35,727 nucleotides of DNA, from contig JAIOUW010000008.1 in NCBI GenBank assembly GCA_019931105.1, positions 1 through 35,727 of the forward strand, given 5' to 3'. Of this stretch, positions 1 through 5,360 are shown piece after piece. The stretch is from Flavobacteriaceae bacterium NBU2977. Its GTDB lineage: Bacteria; Bacteroidota; Bacteroidia; Flavobacteriales; Flavobacteriaceae. Position numbers and translations under genes: made by a program. The number at the start of each line of letters is the position of its first letter. The first letter of the stretch is position 1. The notes beneath the pieces are model-generated. The model ran no database searches. It had not been told where the DNA came from and saw only the letters and a list, made by a program, of their open reading frames with translations.

Positions 1-64
1 TCCCTTCCATTCTAGCTCATATTAATTATTGGGAAACTACTATATTTATCAATAATTGATTAGT

Positions 65-99
65 GGCTCGTAAACATACGAGCCGAGACCGTTGTACGC
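65..99 (+). repeat. Right remnant of a cassette-boundary element with a hairpin
   Basis: A perfect 7-bp hairpin (GGCTCGT at 65-71, ACGAGCC at 78-84) runs into GAGACCGTTG, the same tail that ends the complete boundary elements at 655-664 and 1551-1557. The left arm GTATAAC is not in the window, so this copy is truncated or rearranged. GTTGTACGC at 91-99 is the exact reverse complement of GCGTACAAC at 533-541, at the other end of the following gene unit. Confidence 0.5.
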
Positions 100-116
100 A
101 AGCTGAAAAAAGCATT

Positions 117-527
117 ATGAAAAATAAAATCTTAATACTTACTTTGACAATTCTATTTAGTTACCAATTTGGTTTTGGACAGGAAAATGAATCGATGGAA
201 TTTAATTCTGATGATTTGATTGGAGTTTGGTATCCAAAATATATTCGTGGTAAATCTGATTTGACTTTTGAAAAGAAGGTAACTACTGAACACAAGTACG
301 GATTAAGTATTGAAATATTGAAAAACGGAGAGTTCCGAAATAGATATTCCGCACCTTGTGGAAATGACACAATGCTTCGGACTCATAATTATAGTGGGAA
401 ATGGAATCTGAATGAAAATGATTGGATAATAACCACTTCTGAACCAATTAATCGAAAAGGAACTGTTTATAAAATAGTGGAATTAATGTCTGACAAATTG
501 GTTCTTGCGGAAATTAATGCAGAATAA
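117..527 (+). CDS. Small secreted lipocalin-like protein, unknown function
   Basis: A 136-residue protein starting at ATG 117; a GTG at 63 in the same frame would add 18 residues that hide the signal peptide, so the ATG is preferred. Residues 1-22 form a type I signal peptide (MKNK, hydrophobic core, FGFGQ cleavage region). The mature part has the pattern of single-domain flavobacterial lipocalin-like proteins: an early LIGVWYPKY segment, a central 'GEFRNRY' strand, 'YSGKWNLNENDWIITT', and a C-terminal 'VYKIVELMSDKLVLAE'. That order (GxW, strand with polar residues, W-x-L, 'L..D.LVL') is common in small secreted proteins of Bacteroidota. It is probably periplasmic. It is the only gene between the boundary elements at 65-99 and 533-664. 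The specific function is unknown. Confidence 0.75.
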   Translation: MKNKILILTLTILFSYQFGFGQENESMEFNSDDLIGVWYPKYIRGKSDLTFEKKVTTEHKYGLSIEILKNGEFRNRYSAPCGNDTMLRTHNYSGKWNLNENDWIITTSEPINRKGTVYKIVELMSDKLVLAEINAE

Positions 528-532
528 AGCCA

Positions 533-664
533 GCGTACAACAATGTATAACCGCAATTACGGCGGATTCGACTACGTCCGAATCCACTCGGAATTGCTAA
601 CGCCAGTTCTTAACCGAAAATTAGTAACTTTAAATCCGTAACTGACGGTTATACGAGACCGTTG
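533..664 (+). repeat. attC-like cassette boundary site 1
   Basis: The element begins six bases after the upstream stop with GCGTACAAC and ends with GTTG ten bases before the next ATG. Its outer arms are GTATAACCGCAATTACGG (545-562) and CCGTAACTGACGGTTATAC (636-654). They pair with one mismatch and one unpaired base (A645). Inside the left half is a second hairpin: GCAATT (554-559) with AATTGC, and GGATTCG with CGAATCC. The span from GTATAAC to GTTATAC is 110 bp, the same as in the copy at 1441-1550. The layout (short outer core, long imperfect stem with an extrahelical base, site directly after a stop codon) is that of integron attC sites, but the core GTTATAC departs from the GTTRRRY consensus. 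Confidence 0.7.
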
Positions 665-673
665 AACACCATT

Positions 674-1426
674 ATGAAAAACCTGCTTGCAAGCGTAATT
701 ACCCTTCTGATTTTTAATAATTCCTTTGCTCAAAAAAGTGAATCTGAATTATTGAAAAATTATGAATTCTATGTTGAGAAAAACATAGAAATGGGAAAAT
801 GGAGTACTAAATTTTATCTTATAAACGGACTTGTTTCAGTACGAGAAAATTATTGGAAAAATGAACTACGAAGTCGAACGGAATTTGAATACGACCGATA
901 TGGAAATGTAGAACGTGAAAAAAATACCTTTGACATTAACGAAGGACAGGTAAACAATATTTCAAACCTTAAATTGGAATATAATGGCTCATTGCTTGTA
1001 AGAAAGACAAACGATTTTGGAATGACCGAAAAATATTCTGACTTCAACGAATTGGGGAAACCCAAACTGATTGAAAGAATTGAGGAATCTGATTTCAAAG
1101 CTTGGCCTTATAAAGACCTGATGGAATATGATAAAAAAGGAAATATCATTAAATCAACAGAACTCAGTACTTACGAAGATTTGAACGGAAAAACTGTCAA
1201 CGAAAAAGCTACAACATATTATAAATATGACGACCGAAATAATGTGATTGAAATTCACAGAGAATATGAACCAAAACAAGAATTTCCAATCCCAATCACA
1301 GGAGGACCATTTTTGTATGAGTTTGAGTATTTTAGATACAAATACAACAAGAATGGACTTTGGACTAAAAAGTTTAAAACAGTAAACGGAAAGGAATATC
1401 TCGTTGCTAAAAGAAAATATAAATAA
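674..1426 (+). CDS. Secreted protein with YD/RHS-like repeats, unknown function
   Basis: A 250-residue protein from ATG 674; an in-frame TTG at 662 is rejected because the signal peptide begins at the ATG. Residues 1-20 are a type I signal peptide ending FNNSFAQ. The mature region contains loosely repeated YD-type units such as 'FEYDRYGNVEREKN', 'MEYDKKGNIIKS', 'YYKYDDRNNVIEI' and 'YKYNKNGLWTKK', which resemble the extracellular YD/RHS beta-repeats of Bacteroidota surface proteins. No toxin domain or T9SS C-terminal domain is visible. It is probably periplasmic or surface exposed. It is a single-gene unit: its left end GTTGAACACC (661-670) is complementary at 9 of 10 positions to GGTGTACAAC (1428-1437) after its stop codon. 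Confidence 0.75.
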   Translation: MKNLLASVITLLIFNNSFAQKSESELLKNYEFYVEKNIEMGKWSTKFYLINGLVSVRENYWKNELRSRTEFEYDRYGNVEREKNTFDINEGQVNNISNLKLEYNGSLLVRKTNDFGMTEKYSDFNELGKPKLIERIEESDFKAWPYKDLMEYDKKGNIIKSTELSTYEDLNGKTVNEKATTYYKYDDRNNVIEIHREYEPKQEFPIPITGGPFLYEFEYFRYKYNKNGLWTKKFKTVNGKEYLVAKRKYK

Positions 1427-1427
1427 C

Positions 1428-1557
1428 GGTGTACAACAATGTATAACCGCAATTACGGCGGATTCGACTACGTCTGAATCCACTCGGAATTGCTAACGTC
1501 TGTGCTAAACCGAAAATTAACGCTTATTAACCCGTAACTGACGGTTATACGAGACCG
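1428..1557 (+). repeat. attC-like cassette boundary site 2
   Basis: Second full copy of the element at 533-664, starting one base after the stop codon. Its arms are GTATAACCGCAATTACGG (1441-1458) and CCGTAACTGACGGTTATAC (1532-1550), 110 bp across. It is nearly identical to site 1 in the left half, including the GGATTCG hairpin, and it diverges in the middle (about 1499-1530). It ends GAGACCG, but unlike site 1 it is followed by GATG rather than GTTG. Confidence 0.7.
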
Positions 1558-1647
1558 ATGATGTACAATTCACATAAAGGTGAACCCAAGTCGCTACATT
1601 GTCGCCAAAGGCTCCAATTCCCGCCCCTTGGGAACTGTACATCATCG
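1556..1647. repeat. Palindromic element with a three-way fold
   Basis: The outer arms CGATGATGTACAATTC (1556-1571) and GAACTGTACATCATCG (1632-1647) pair at 15 of 16 positions. Inside are a hairpin (TTCAC 1569-1573 with GTGAA 1580-1584) and a second stem (CCCAAG 1585-1590 with CTTGGG 1627-1632). The - strand of 1517-1735 is also open and reads like protein (PGFSHPTDYATWHGPAMM and following), so part of this stretch may be a gene fragment rather than a folded element. Confidence 0.5.
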
Positions 1648-1659
1648 CAGGGCCATGCC

Positions 1660-1850
1660 AGGTTGCATAATCCGTAGGATGAGAGAAACCAGGCCATATA
1701 TCACCTTTAGGCGCCATCGAGGAAAACTGTACATATCAACAGCTATATGCAACCTGTCCACGTTAAAAACGTATTTGTAAATTTATCCCAACAAGTTGCG
1801 TAAATTTAAAATCCGCAACGTGGCTGCGCATAGCCCTGCGTTGCCAGCAA
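1660..1850. repeat. Gene-free stretch with further inverted repeats
   Basis: No convincing gene lies between 1560 and 1890. Three further inverted repeats are visible: AGGTTGCATA (1660-1669) with TATGCAACCT (1746-1755), CCACGTT (1758-1764) with AACGTGG (1817-1823), and GTTGCG (1795-1800) with CGCAAC (1814-1819). AACTGTACAT occurs twice, at 1633-1642 and 1725-1734. The segment ends with GTTGCCAGCA (1840-1849), which matches the reverse complement of TGCTTACAAC (2445-2454) at 8 of 10 positions, so this is probably the left end of the cupin gene unit. Confidence 0.45.
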
Positions 1851-1889
1851 TGCCAAAAAAAACTTACGGAAACAAAAATACTGACCAAT

Positions 1890-2333
1890 ATGACTAGAAT
1901 TCGATTATTTTACCTTGCTATATTTCTATTTATTTTTTTAGGCTGTAAATCCGAAAAGAGTCCACCAGAATCACTAGCTATAAACCTAGATGATGTCGAA
2001 TGGGGAGAAGCAGGTGACGGAAGTATAGCACCAGCTGGAACGCGAACAGCTTTGCAATCAACAAATCCGGACACTGGCGGAATTAGTTATTATGCGTGGT
2101 TTCCTGCAGGAGGATTTTTTGACGAGCATTGGCATACTCACGATGAATATGTTGTTTTGATTAGTGGAGAAGTAACAATCAAACTTGGAAAGGAGATTTA
2201 TAACCTTAAACCTGGTGCCTTTATAGTAATTCCAGGTGGAATGCCTCACTATTGGGATATACCAGAGACAGGAGATGCCATTATTTTGGTAAAAAGAGAT
2301 GGACCGCCTGATTTTCACTTTGTCGATAGATAA
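1890..2333 (+). CDS. Cupin-domain lipoprotein
   Basis: A 147-residue protein with a lipoprotein signal peptide (lipobox FLGC, Cys19) and a single cupin_2 domain at about residues 65-135. Motif 1 is visible as G75-x4-H80-W-H82-x3-E86-x6-G93, and motif 2 as P115-G-G-M-P-H120. The four usual metal ligands (H80, H82, E86, H120) are therefore all present. The protein should be a membrane-anchored periplasmic beta-barrel. Cupins of this size can be dioxygenases, isomerases or binding proteins, and the sequence does not say which. It is alone between the palindromic stretch to its left and boundary site 3 (2445-2603). Confidence 0.85.
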   Translation: MTRIRLFYLAIFLFIFLGCKSEKSPPESLAINLDDVEWGEAGDGSIAPAGTRTALQSTNPDTGGISYYAWFPAGGFFDEHWHTHDEYVVLISGEVTIKLGKEIYNLKPGAFIVIPGGMPHYWDIPETGDAIILVKRDGPPDFHFVDR

Positions 2334-2444
2334 TATGAACATTCATAATACGTCAGATATTTATACTTATCGAATTCGAATATTAAGCTGATTATTAAAT
2401 AAAATTTTTGAAATAAAATAATGCTGTCGAAAATGAAAAGCACG

Positions 2445-2603
2445 TGCTTACAACAATGTATAACCGCAATTACGCGGATTCGACTACCCCTCGACTACGC
2501 TCGGGGCAGGCTAGAATCCACTCGGAATTGCTAAGGTCAGTGCCAAACCGAAAATTAACCCTTATTAACCCTTATTAACCCGTAACTGACGGTTATACGA
2601 GCC
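2445..2603 (+). repeat. attC-like cassette boundary site 3, with insert
   Basis: Third copy of the boundary element, with GTATAAC at 2458-2464 and GTTATAC at 2592-2598 (141 bp across). It is longer than sites 1 and 2 because a 24-bp palindromic insert lies at 2487-2510, flanked by CTA on both sides, and because CTTATTAACC is tandemly duplicated at about 2560-2580. It ends ATACGAGCCG. About 110 bp between the cupin stop and this site hold no gene. Confidence 0.65.
2487..2510. repeat. REP-like insert inside a boundary site
   Basis: The 24-bp segment CCCCTCGACTACGCTCGGGG-CAGG interrupts the GGATTCG...CGAATCC hairpin that is intact in sites 1 and 2. It shares TCGAC, GCTC and CAGG, in that order and at nearly equal spacing, with the 23-bp insert in the transposase remnant at 3743-3765. 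Short palindromes of the TTCGACTNCGCTCAG type are scattered through many flavobacterial genomes (general knowledge). Confidence 0.55.
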
Positions 2604-2683
2604 GATGTGTTGCATTCGCCGATGGCGAACTTTAATCTGCGCAGCTTCGCCGGCAATGCATCTTAAAGTAAATGCAACACATC
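2604..2683. repeat. Short ORF-less unit bounded by a perfect inverted repeat
   Basis: GATGTGTTGCATT (2604-2616) pairs perfectly with AATGCAACACATC (2671-2683). Within it are a hairpin TTCGCC-GAT-GGCGAA (2615-2629) and a stem ACTTTAA (2629-2635) with TTAAAGT (2663-2669). The order of stems matches that of the element at 1556-1647, although the sequences differ. GTTGCATT (2609-2616) and AATGCAAC (2671-2678) fit the left-end/site-start complementarity seen in the gene-bearing units, so this may be a cassette with no gene. Confidence 0.55.
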
Positions 2684-2961
2684 TGAAGGGCTAAACCGAA
2701 TTGCCATATAACCATCCCAAGGATCCTCGCCACCGACGGGCATCGAGTCCAAACGACAACACATCGCCAGCTAAAAACAATTCGGCCCTGCATATTTTAC
2801 TCCCAATAGCGTGAAATCGACAAGATACGGCCATTCCATGGCCTTCTTGACGAACTATCGTACGGGACACGGTAACGGGCGAACGGACAAATTCCCGAAC
2901 GATAGTTGCCCGATTTCACTATATTTCCGTAAAATTCGCAGAACTGCGTTTAGCCCTTCAG
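2683..2961. repeat. Large nested palindrome, gene-free
   Basis: CTGAAGGGCTAAAC (2683-2696) is the exact reverse complement of GTTTAGCCCTTCAG (2948-2961). Nested inside are CCGAATTG (2696-2703) with CAATTCGG (2778-2785), GTGAAATCG (2811-2819) with CGATTTCAC (2911-2919), the hairpin GGCCAT-TCC-ATGGCC (2829-2843), and AACTATCGTACGGG (2853-2866) with CCCGAACGATAGTT (2894-2907; 13 of 14 pairs). No reading frame looks coding. It is followed at once by GTTGTACAC and the next gene, so it sits where a boundary site would be expected. Confidence 0.6.
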
Positions 2962-2979
2962 TTGTACACAATACAAAAA

Positions 2980-3078
2980 ATGAAAATCGGAACTAAAATA
3001 TTAATCCTTTTTTTGACTTTAAATTTGCTTTCCTGCAAAGGAATAGCCTGTAGCCATATTTCAGGACAAGACATTTGA
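2980..3078 (+). pseudogene. Orphaned lipoprotein signal peptide of the next gene
   Basis: ATG 2980 opens a 32-residue frame: MKIGTKILILFLTLNLLSCK followed by GIACSHISGQDI and then TGA (3076-3078). The first 19 residues form a clear lipoprotein signal (lipobox LLSC). The stop is in the same frame as the VOC gene: only GAA (3079-3081) separates TGA from ATG 3082. This suggests an originally continuous secreted VOC lipoprotein that has been split by one nonsense codon. It could instead be a genuine short lipoprotein gene, but nothing follows the lipobox that looks like a domain. Confidence 0.6.
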
Positions 3079-3081
3079 GAA

Positions 3082-3504
3082 ATGACAGATAAAGAGCATA
3101 AAATAGAAATAGATTTTTTAGACCACGTAGCAATTAGAGTTGCTGATATGGAAGCTTCTGCAGCATGGTATGAAAAAGTATTGGGCCTGAAACGATATAA
3201 ATTACCTGAATGGGGAGACTTTCCAATCTTTTTACTTTCTGGAAAATCAGGAATTGCATTATTTCCTGCGAATATAACTGATACTAAACTTGAAGCAACT
3301 TCAAGAAATGTCAAAATTGACCATTTTGCATTTAATGTGACAAATGAAAATTTTGAAATAGCTAAAAAAAGATATGTCGAGTTGAATTTGGAATTTAATA
3401 TCCAAGACCATCATTACTTTGATTCAATTTACACAAAAGATATAGATGGACATACGGTTGAATTAACCACAATTAAAGTGAATGAAGACGAATTTTATAA
3501 ATAA
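3082..3504 (+). CDS. VOC-family (glyoxalase/bleomycin-resistance-like) protein
   Basis: A 140-residue single VOC protein made of two beta-alpha-beta-beta-beta modules: residues 11-60 (DFLDHVAIRVADMEASAAWY) and 78-131 (KIDHFAFNVT, then HTVELTT). The usual metal-ligand positions are seen as H15, H81 and E127. The family includes glyoxalase I, dioxygenases and antibiotic-binding proteins; the substrate cannot be read from the sequence. As it stands the protein starts at ATG 3082 and would be cytosolic, but the same frame continues upstream through one TGA into a lipoprotein signal peptide (2980-3078), so the ancestor was probably exported. The following repeat at 3512-3605 starts eight bases after the stop. 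Confidence 0.8.
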   Translation: MTDKEHKIEIDFLDHVAIRVADMEASAAWYEKVLGLKRYKLPEWGDFPIFLLSGKSGIALFPANITDTKLEATSRNVKIDHFAFNVTNENFEIAKKRYVELNLEFNIQDHHYFDSIYTKDIDGHTVELTTIKVNEDEFYK

Positions 3505-3511
3505 AAAACTA

Positions 3512-3605
3512 CCCACAACAATGGTAACCGTTGCACAAGCCCCTGACCGACCATGGAACAGTTCGATATAAGCCCTTTTACGGGGCTTTTTTCTTGTCGG
3601 ATCAG
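3512..3605 (+). repeat. Boundary repeat R1 with terminator hairpin
   Basis: Starts CCCACAACAATGGTAACCG just after the VOC stop. The start ACAACAATG-TAACCG resembles boundary sites 1-3. About 90 bp align well with 10,922-11,025 (GGTAACCGTTGC, CAAGC, TGACCGACCA, GCCCTTTT, CTTTTTT). No right arm GGTTACC follows; the transposase remnant begins instead, so the site seems to be cut short. Confidence 0.55.
3570..3592 (+). terminator. Rho-independent terminator
   Basis: AAGCCC-TTTTAC-GGGGCTT is followed by a T-run, within repeat R1, and lies 66 bases after the VOC stop. It would end transcription of the preceding unit. Confidence 0.65.
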
Positions 3606-4082
3606 AAGATGTAGTCCGATATTCGAGGCCCTATCGAAGGACCGAACAGGTATTGAAGGACGCTTTTGAACGTTGTTTCCAAAGCAAGTTTCCCCGCCCC
3701 GCTCTTGACATGTTTTTCGGTGAACTTCAGGTACTTCTTCAGGCCTGTACTGAGCATGTCGAAGTATTGTAGGCGATCGCCGAGAGGTGCATCACCTTGT
3801 TGGCCTGTTTTATCCCTATGGTATTTATCTTCCTTAGCCCCATGAACTGGGTCAGGGTGCCGAAAACGGGCTCTACCGTACTCTGGCGCTTGCCCTTCAT
3901 GTAACGGCCCTGTGGGCTCTCCACCCTTGCAATGTTTCGTATTCCTCGCGATAATAGGTGACGCTGAACTTCTTCTCCTGGGCGCTTTTACCAAGACAGC
4001 GGCTTCTTATCGGGCAATCGGTACGGACATGCTTTCTTGCCCTATATTCCTTCTTTTCGTTCCCGTACGAAGCCTTCATATT
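3602..4082 (-). pseudogene. Decayed IS1182-type transposase, C-terminal part
   Basis: Three - strand frames together give the C-terminal third of an IS1182-family DDE transposase: KASYGNEKKEYRARKHVRTD with CPIRSRCLGK (4079 leftwards), then VESPQGRYMKGKRQSTVEPV with FGTLTQFMGLRKINT (about 3830-3925), then LKKYLKFTEKHVKSGAGKLA (from 3742 leftwards to the stop at 3602). The joins are explained by a one-base deletion near 3933-3936 (Y-E then IARVESPQ) and a 23-bp insert at 3743-3765 between IAYN and LKKYLKF. The N-terminal two thirds, with the first catalytic acids, are absent; coding similarity stops at about 4082. It is inactive. It lies head-on against the HigB gene. Confidence 0.85.
3743..3765. 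repeat. REP-like 23-bp insert in the transposase remnant
   Basis: Read on the - strand, ACTTCGACATGCTCAGTACA-GGC interrupts IAYN|LKKYLKF and shifts the frame. It is the same kind of sequence as the insert at 2487-2510. Confidence 0.55.
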
Positions 4083-4096
4083 TCAGGATAAGACAG

Positions 4097-4152
4097 TTTG
4101 CACAAAACAAAACTTTTACTTACTTTTGACGTTAGTAACGCAAAACAAAACT
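4097..4152 (+). promoter_or_regulatory. Promoter and possible operator of higBA
   Basis: TTTG (4097-4100), 20 bp, then TACTTTTG (4121-4128) matches the Bacteroidota TTTG/TANNTTTG promoter. Directly behind it lies the palindrome CGTTAGTAACG (4130-4140), and CAAAACAAAACT is present twice (4103-4114 and 4141-4152), on either side of the -7 box. HigA proteins repress their own promoter, so the palindrome is a candidate operator (inference). Confidence 0.55.
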
Positions 4153-4434
4153 ATGATTGTTTCATTTGGATCGAAAGAAACCGAAATGATTTGGAACGGT
4201 ATACGAGTAAAAAAAATGCCGATAGAAATTCAGAGCGTTGGACGTCGGAAATTGAGAATGCTGAACAACTCACAAGATATTATGGACTTGAGAATTCCAC
4301 CATCAAACCGACTTGAAAAACTGACTGGGAATTTAAAGGACTTTTACAGTATACGAATTAATAAACAATGGAGAATCATTTTCAAATGGAACAATGGAAA
4401 CGCAAGTGAAGTAGAAATAACCGATTATCATTAA
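4153..4434 (+). CDS. higB: HigB-family toxin (RelE/ParE fold, mRNA interferase)
   Basis: A 93-residue protein starting at ATG 4153; the upstream part of the frame runs through the transposase remnant and is not coding. Sequence landmarks of HigB are present: MIVSFGSKE, MIWNGIRVKKMP, 'VGRRKLRMLNNS', 'DLRIPPSNRLEKLTGNLKDF' and 'YSIRINKQWRIIFKW', ending in 'VEITDYH'. HigB enzymes cut ribosome-bound mRNA; the basic and aromatic residues of the C-terminal half (R, K, Y, W) fit that role. It lies 11 bp upstream of the antitoxin gene, the toxin-first order typical of hig loci. The length is normal and the gene looks intact. Confidence 0.93.
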   Translation: MIVSFGSKETEMIWNGIRVKKMPIEIQSVGRRKLRMLNNSQDIMDLRIPPSNRLEKLTGNLKDFYSIRINKQWRIIFKWNNGNASEVEITDYH

Positions 4435-4445
4435 AAAAGAATAAA

Positions 4446-4748
4446 ATGAAAAAGCTGGAAAATGTACACCCCGGAGAAGTTTTGAATTTTGAATTTCTTG
4501 AACCACTAGAAATTTCGGCTTACCGACTTTCAAAAGACCTGAAAATACCTCAAACAAGGATTTCGGAAATCATCAAAGGCAGACGCAGAATAACAGCAGA
4601 CACAGCTCTTCGATTGAGTAAATATTTTGGAAACTCTGCAAAGTTTTGGCTCGGACTTCAAGACGATTATGATATTGAAGAGGAACGTGACGAAAAAAAA
4701 GCGGAATTGGACGAAATAAAAAAGTATGAAAATAAAAACGTTGCCTAA
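4446..4748 (+). CDS. higA: HigA-family antitoxin (XRE helix-turn-helix)
   Basis: A 100-residue HigA protein. It begins MKKLENVHPGEVL, with the conserved HPGE motif, followed by an XRE-type helix-turn-helix at about residues 24-65 (YRLSKDLKIPQTRISEIIKG, then ITADTALRLSKYFG) and 'FWLGLQDDYDI'. The C-terminal tail is acidic and lysine-rich and likely flexible. It should neutralise HigB by direct binding and repress the shared promoter at 4097-4152. Its last codons overlap the start of the next boundary site: CGTTGCCTAAC (4739-4749) includes the stop TAA and contains GCCTAAC, a textbook R'' core of integron attC sites. Confidence 0.93.
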   Translation: MKKLENVHPGEVLNFEFLEPLEISAYRLSKDLKIPQTRISEIIKGRRRITADTALRLSKYFGNSAKFWLGLQDDYDIEEERDEKKAELDEIKKYENKNVA

Positions 4749-4870
4749 CCCCCTGTAAGCGCAATAACGGCTGAATTTACCAATCTCAAATTCAACTCGT
4801 TTTGCTAAATCAGGTTCGTCAGCGGAAAGTACTCGCGCATTTTCCAGTTACTGACAGTTACACAAACACG
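4739..4870 (+). repeat. attC-like cassette boundary site 4, divergent
   Basis: The core GCCTAAC (4743-4749) is followed by the arms TGTAAGCGCAATAACGG (4754-4770) and CCAGTTACTGACAGTTACA (4844-4862). Between them are a hairpin GAATTT (4773-4778) / AAATTC (4788-4793) and TTTGCTAA at the place where sites 1-3 have ATTGCTAA. GTTACTGACAGTTACAC aligns with GTAACTGACGGTTATAC of sites 1-3 with four differences. The complement of the site start resembles GTTAGTAACG at 4131-4140, at the left end of the higBA unit. The rest of the 182 bp up to the next gene shows nothing else. Confidence 0.55.
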
Positions 4871-4930
4871 ATGGCGGTAATTTAACCCCTACCAAACTCC
4901 GACTTGAACATCTAGTAAATAAATAGAAAT

Positions 4931-5356
4931 ATGAACAAACCAATTTATCTTTTTGTTCTGACTTTAGGAATAATTTCTTGTAGTTCTGATGATGAAACTG
5001 AAATTAGCAATTCAGATTTGGTTGGAATATGGAATTGGACAGGAACTTCTGGGGGACTAATCTACTTTGAAGAAACACCTGAAACAACAGGAAAAACTAT
5101 CCATCTGACTTTAAAGGACAATTACAGTTTCTCAATTTCCGAAAATGGAAATGAAATATCAAGCAGAACTTATGAGTTGACCTTGAAAAAATCTATTTAT
5201 TCTGGAAAAATGGAAAAGTTTATACAATTTCCCGAAAATCAACAATATACTGGAATTGTGAATAGAGGAATTATTAAGACTTATGAGACTAACAAACTTG
5301 ATATTTCCGACAATAATTATGACGGAATTGGAAGCGGATTTGTGAAAATTGAATAA
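4931..5356 (+). CDS. Small lipocalin-like lipoprotein, unknown function
   Basis: A 141-residue protein with a lipoprotein signal peptide (MNKPIYLFVLTLGIISCS; lipobox IISC, Cys17), followed by the acidic SSDDETE tether common in Bacteroidota lipoproteins. Residues 28-140 read like a lipocalin-like domain: 'DLVGIWNWTGTSGG' (the GxW start), alternating strands 'TIHLTLKDNYSFSIS' and 'MEKFIQFPENQQY', and an end at 'DGIGSGFVKIE'. It is similar in plan to the protein at 117-527. It is presumably anchored in a membrane facing the periplasm or the outside. It is the only gene between site 4 and the partial site at 5361. The ligand is unknown. Confidence 0.75.
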   Translation: MNKPIYLFVLTLGIISCSSDDETEISNSDLVGIWNWTGTSGGLIYFEETPETTGKTIHLTLKDNYSFSISENGNEISSRTYELTLKKSIYSGKMEKFIQFPENQQYTGIVNRGIIKTYETNKLDISDNNYDGIGSGFVKIE

Positions 5357-5360
5357 AAAA

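Noticed and set aside
1517-1735. - strand frame with protein-like text (PKGDIWPGFSHPTDYATW...)
   Set aside because: It has no start context and ends in the repeated site sequence (SYNRQLRVNK), and no family was recognised; it was kept only as a caution about the palindromic element, not called as a gene.
2811-2996. 61-residue + strand reading frame (MKSTRYGHSM...)
   Set aside because: It lies wholly in the nested palindrome, has no protein-like composition, and would run into the next gene's leader in another frame.
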